Shown: piece by piece, positions 59,346 through 64,000 of the stretch
How positions within the stretch are numbered: the first letter of the stretch is position 1
Layout of the letters: each line of letters opens with the position of its first letter
Assembly: GCF_028554725.1 (NCBI RefSeq)
Contig: NC_071669.1
Span: forward strand, 54,903,001-54,967,000
From: Zeugodacus cucurbitae
Lineage: Eukaryota; Arthropoda; Insecta; Diptera; Tephritidae
Length of the DNA stretch: 64,000 nt
Direction: 5' to 3'
Position numbers and translations under genes: made by a program
Notes under the pieces: generated by a model
Seen by the model: the letters and a program-made list of their open reading frames with translations, nothing else
Told to the model about the DNA's origin: nothing
The model's database searches: none

Positions 59346-62300
59346 TTAAAGAGTGGAATATAAGCTAGTTATGGAACTTTTCTGAGACTTATTAGTTCAG
59401 CAGCAATGAACAAATTTTAAACATTTATTTAGTTCTGTCCAAAAAATATCATAAATTTACTTCTCTCATTTTGCTTAAAATTTTTTTAAAAAGTAAAAAA
59501 AAATACCTCTGAACCACCCTGTTTATTAAAAATTGTAGGTTTAAAAATTATAGATCCTTATAATATTCGCATTATTTCTTTAACGCTTGCACTTTAGTTA
59601 ATTAGAACCACAAACAATACTTTCGTTTAATGGCAGAAAGTGAAGAGCGAAAAGCAATTCAAAAGTTCATACTTAAAAGCTTTTTCAAGTGCGAAGCCAC
59701 TGCCAGCGGCTGCTTTCAGCGCATATTAATACAATTTAAAGCGTATGACATTTTACTTTTTTTTAATATTGGCGTTTGAGTAAAATGGCAAAGCATTCTT
59801 TACTGACTTACTAGTGGGAATGCAAGCTTACTCAGCTTGTTCACAGCACAAAGCAGCCCAAAGAGCTTGGGGTGGTGGACAGTGAATTTGTCATTTTCTA
59901 CTTTTTTTCTTATTCTAAAGAAATATACGAGACACATGCAAACAATTGAGTACGGAAGTTACGTCAAAAATGTATGAAATAGCAAGCAGTTTAGTGTGCG
60001 CCGGTGCGTATGAGTAACATCTTTGGGAGTATTTTTTGAGCAACATGAGAATTTTTTTTGTAAATTTTTTATATATTTATTGGTGTATATGTGTGTGTGT
60101 ATTAGTGTGTGACTGTGTGTGTGTGAGTGTGTATACCGTTGTATTTATAGTTAATTTTGTATATCAAGCATTATTTGTCAATCAATGTATGTTGCTGAGC
60201 TCGATAAGTGAAACGCAACCTTTTGTCGCCCTTTTCTTTTAGCTAGAGTGGTTTTTGTTAGTTTCTAAGATTTTTTTTATAGTTTTAGGGTTTTCTTAAG
60301 AAATTGCTTAAGTGAAAAAGAAAAACAATGTGTCGTAGCATCTAAAATTAAACTAAAAGCAAGGCAAATATATTTATGACAGGCAAGTGGGTGTGTGAGT
60401 GTGAATTTTTGGGTGGACTATAGGAGGTTTCCGGTCTAAACATATTTTTTTTCCTGAAAAAAAAAATCTCATACTAATCATATAACGATGAAAGCTGAAA
60501 GTGTGGCATACAGAGACAGAGACAATTGAAGATTTGCATGAAAACCGAAGCTGGCACGCTACACTTACTTCTTGAATGGTTGCGTGGAGAAAATCAAATT
60601 TTTTTTTTTTAATCAAATGAATTTAAATATGTTTATGTATGTATATGCAAATAGATATGGACATTTTTTTCGCATTTTCAAAAAAAAAAAGTGTAAAACC
60701 CTCAAATAACATTTTATTTCCACATAGTTACCAGTTACCTACATATCTGCTACATTGTATACTTATTTCTTTTTTTTTATTGTGCCCTGAAAGCTTGTCT
60801 GCACTTAGTTTTAAATGCCTCCAAACATTTTCCACCATTGACCGGCATAAAAATTGTATGAAAATAAAATGAAAGACATACGCCGGATTTGCGTGCGACG
60901 TGATGGGTGGTGACTTATTTTCCTTGTTTTCTTTCAACTTCAAGTGAATTCCTAGAACTTTACATTCGCTTTCAACGAAAAAATACTTTGTATAATTGGA
61001 AAAAAAAATAGCATGAAATGCATGAAACACGTGTTGATATGGGTTTTGTAAAACAAAAAACAAAAGAGAAAATACAAAAACAAAGCACACTTTTAGGCTG
61101 CAAGCCCATTGGTTGTGCAGACAATTGATTTGCATTGAAACTATAGTAATAGTTGAGCGATATTTCGCTTGCTTTGGAGTATGTATAGCAAGTTACAGCA
61201 CTACATGGCGTTAGACCTTTTCAGCTGTTAAGATTTTTGAAATACTTTTATGCTAAATTGCAGACTTTGGGCATTGAAGAATTTCATCTACCAACAAAAT
61301 GACGTACGTGATATGTATGTAGATATTATATACTTAAATGTCCTCGAAATAATATGTGATATTTTTAAACGACAACAGCAGGAAGAAGAAAATTCGTACG
61401 AATTTCAGTTGTATTTATTTTCAGTTAAAATGTTGCATACAATTAGGCTGTGAGTTCAATAACCCCACAAAGTGAAAACGTCTCATAAGAAACTGTGAGA
61501 AACATACGAAATCGGCTTAAACCTTGTATATATATGCATATTTAAGGTGTAATGTCAACCTGAAAGTACCACATAAAAGCGTAGTGAAAAGCTATTCTCT
61601 TAAGCTCTTTACTGAACTCATGTTACGAGTAAAAACAAATTTGCTTGAACATTGCAAATTTGTTGCTTTAAATGAAGGCATATTTTCCAAAATAAATGGA
61701 ACATAAACCATATCACAAATTCGGTAATTCATATACTATTGAAACTATAGTTCGCCAGAAGTAGAGATTAATTCTTTGATCCATTTAGTAAGCTAATTTT
61801 TTAAGAAAATTTGCATTTGCAAATTTCTACTAAAATATCATTTATTATTTATGAACCATTTAATAGCATTTTAGTTAATTTTTTTTTGTTGAGTGCTTTC
61901 ATCAATAGCATATCAATTTTGATTTATTATTGTTTATGCGCCAAAAAGTAGGCAACAATTGGCTTTTTCTGCAAACCGTAATGCATGCTTTGAAATAAAA
62001 TCTGCCTATATCGATAACAGTTGAGTGTATTTAATAAATTTCAATATAACTGTCCGATTTCAATTAAATGAAATCAAATTAAGTTAGATTAAAAGTATGG
62101 ATTTTAAATTGCGGAATATTGTATTTTGTTAGTTAAAATTATGATTTAATAAATTGCATTATATTTGAGTTGAACGAACGTAAAATACTAGTTGAAAATG
62201 TTATAAAAATTATAAACAAATTGAATTAATTTGAGCCATGCGGTTCCAGTAATTAAAGTTGTGTGCATTTTGTTTGAATTTTCCAAAAGCATTCCCATTT

Positions 62301-62501
62301 CATTTCATTAAGATATTCGCACATATTTACTGTTATACATACGGTATAGAGAGTGCCTGGTTTATTGACGGTAAATCGTTTAGTTTGATATACACACTAG
62401 GTGGTTGGAATAAATGTCTAAACCGATTTCTGATATAAATCCACATACGGCAGTAAGTCAGCCATAGATGTGGAAATTTATATTGGTATATGGGGTTAAT
62501 A
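59346..62501. other. Intronic DNA with GT-rich microsatellites
   Basis: GT-rich stretch at about 60087-60132. Several short open frames, none recognised; I looked on the minus strand for GPCR TM1-4 exons without success. Confidence 0.45.
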
Positions 62502-62891
62502 GCCTTTACACACAGCCGAATTAATTGATCAATTAAAATTTACATTGAGAAACCAGTTTTTGCGCTTCACAATGCCTGCTACTCGATAACCGTTCAGCTG
62601 TTATAAGTTTTTGTTTGTGCTTTTCATAAGAAGTCGGTAAGCTTCATCAACTAATTATCCACCAGCGACATCTACCGTCGTGTAGCGTGAACAACAACTC
62701 GGAGACAAAGAACGTAGAAATAATTGCAAATACGGTCTTTGTCGCAGAGTTGCATTTCATTTTCAAGTCGATTAAAATTCAATAAAAAATTAATGTAGAT
62801 TTTTATTTTGTATGGTAAATCGAACTCAATCAGCGTTTTAATCGAGCAGAGGCCGGTTAATTGATCAATTAGCTCCTGTGTGAAAAGGTCG
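62502..62891. mobile_element. MITE family CTTTTCACACAG, copy iii (uninterrupted)
   Basis: The left arm AGCCTTTACACACAGCC and right arm TTAGCTCCTGTGTGAAAAGG are inverted. The inside carries GCTACTCGATAACCG, GCGACATCTACCGTCG, TGCATTTCATTTTCAAGTCG and CATTTTGTATGG-like text in the reverse order of copy i. About 390 bp and complete, so it serves as the reference for the interrupted copies. Confidence 0.72.
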
Positions 62892-63009
62892 TAGGCTGAT
62901 AGATGTTTGGACCGATTTCTCCTTCTTTTTTAACACTGGAACATGTTGTTAGATTAGACTAGATCAGAGTTTTATGATTCATTTTAATAACATTGTTGAA
63001 GCCTGACTT

Positions 63010-64000
63010 ATCTACTTCATGAATGAATTGGACTGAATTAAATTAAATTAATTTTTATTTTGAATAATTTAATTTAATCTCTTGATTGAGTTAAATTGAC
63101 TAAAATCAAGAGATTAAATTAAATTAAAATGAACTCCATTAACTAAATTTAATTAAAATTACTTCACTTTAATCGAGATTAATTAAAATGCACAAAAGTT
63201 ATTTGTTTTGACTACATTATAAATACAGCAAATTCCAAGTTCTATGGGATTCAAAACTTTGAAATATATTAGATTAAATCAAGTGATTAAATTAAATTGA
63301 CTAAATTTAACTGGATTAGCTAAATTGAATTCAATTAAATTAAGTTGAGCTAAATTGAATTGAATTAAATAAAATTGAATTGTCTTTATTAATGATTAAA
63401 CTAAAAGTAAAAAAATATTATTTTTTAGTTTATTTTATTTCAATTAAAATTTAAAACTTTAGGAAATTTAAAACTTTAAAATATATGTATTTAGATGAAG
63501 GGATTAAATTAAATTAAATTGAATTGACTGAATTAACTAAATTTAATTAACTGAATTAACTAAATTGAATTAAATTAATTGAAATTGAATTAACTGCATT
63601 AACTGAATTAAGTAAATTGTATTAAATTAATTGCAATTGAATTGACTGAATTAACTAAATTGAATTAACTGAATTAAGTAAATTGTATTAAATTAATTGA
63701 AATTGAATTGACTGAATTAACTAAAATGAATTAACTGAATTAAGTAAATTGTATTAAATTAATTGAAATTTAATTGACTGAATTAACTAAATTGAATTAA
63801 ACGAATTAATTAAATTGTATTAAATTAATTGATATTGAATTGACTGAATTAACTAAATTTAATTAACTGAATTAACTAAATTGTATTAAATTAATTGTAA
63901 TTGAATTGACTGAATTAACTAAATTGAATTAAACGAATTAACTAAATTGTATTAAATTAATTGAAATTGAATTGACTGAATTAACTAAATTGAATTAACT
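63010..64000. repeat. AT-rich minisatellite, 66-bp period, running off the window
   Basis: GAATTGACTGAATTAACTAAA-like words recur, and from about 63638 they come at a strict 66-bp step (63638, 63704, 63770, 63836, 63902, 63968). The left part (63010-63500) is less regular, made of TTAAATTAAATTGAA-type words. The array continues past the window edge. Confidence 0.88.

Noticed and set aside
58306..59349. Several similar 65-71-codon frames (MFFIKK-type peptides)
   Set aside because: They are translations of the 133-bp array; 133 is not a multiple of 3, so no repeat protein is maintained.
1..64000. tRNA, rRNA or other structured RNA genes
   Set aside because: No cloverleaf-type A/B box pair or rRNA-like segment was noticed by eye; a covariance-model scan would be needed to exclude small RNAs.

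Overview
Nuclear DNA of a higher dipteran, most likely a tephritid fruit fly (inference). The base composition is AT-rich, genes are split by GT-AG introns, and the repeats are insect-type (mariner, Tc1, DINE-1-like, RTE-type LINE). The window is almost entirely introns of one gene. Five phase-compatible plus-strand exons (2190-2359, 2424-2578, 2968-3078, 3213-3367, 7745-7905) encode about 250 residues of Furry (fry), the large HEAT/Armadillo-type scaffold that works with NDR kinases. No later fry exon was found, so the intron after 7905 appears to exceed 56 kb.

Inside that intron, on the opposite strand, lies a nested neuropeptide-type class A GPCR. Six minus-strand exons (53184-53326, 52373-52485, 47158-47279, 40736-40854, 37128-37210, 17726-17835) agree in splice phase. 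They encode TM5, the third intracellular loop, TM6, TM7, helix 8 and a C-terminal tail with a stop. The exons for the N-terminus and TM1-4 should lie beyond the right edge. A CNMamide-receptor-like protein is my best guess.

The remainder is repeats. Region by region: 0-1.1 kb, a nested tandem repeat; 5.05-6.25, 8.7-10.1, 24.3-25.5, 31.1-32.3, 45.2-46.4 and 54.9-55.8 kb, six copies of a DINE-1-like (Helitron/Helentron-associated) element; 14.6-15.8 kb, a second family of the same build with internal 154-bp repeats; 11.5-12.2, 18.7-19.3, 21.6-22.2, 28.4-29.4 and 56.0-56.7 kb, truncated RTE-like LINEs, four with clear target-site duplications; 12.5-13.0, 19.55-19.9, 35.5-36.3 and 42.4-43.2 kb, remnants of RNase H-bearing LINEs; 19.3-19.55 and 27.8-29.55 kb, mariner remnants; 22.4-23.35 kb, a dead transposase of the mariner superfamily; 25.6-26.2 kb, a Tc1 remnant; several MITEs with TA or TTAA target duplications; a 133-bp satellite at 58.3-59.3 kb; and a 66-bp repeat running off the right edge.

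The most unusual object is a 1967-bp transposon at 49504-51470. It has 38-bp inverted ends beginning with CACAGTG, the consensus heptamer of V(D)J recombination signals, and a 5-bp target duplication, which together suggest the Transib/RAG lineage. It shows no recognisable transposase. Instead it carries a small broken gene for a basic protein of unknown function, plus two tandem-repeat blocks.
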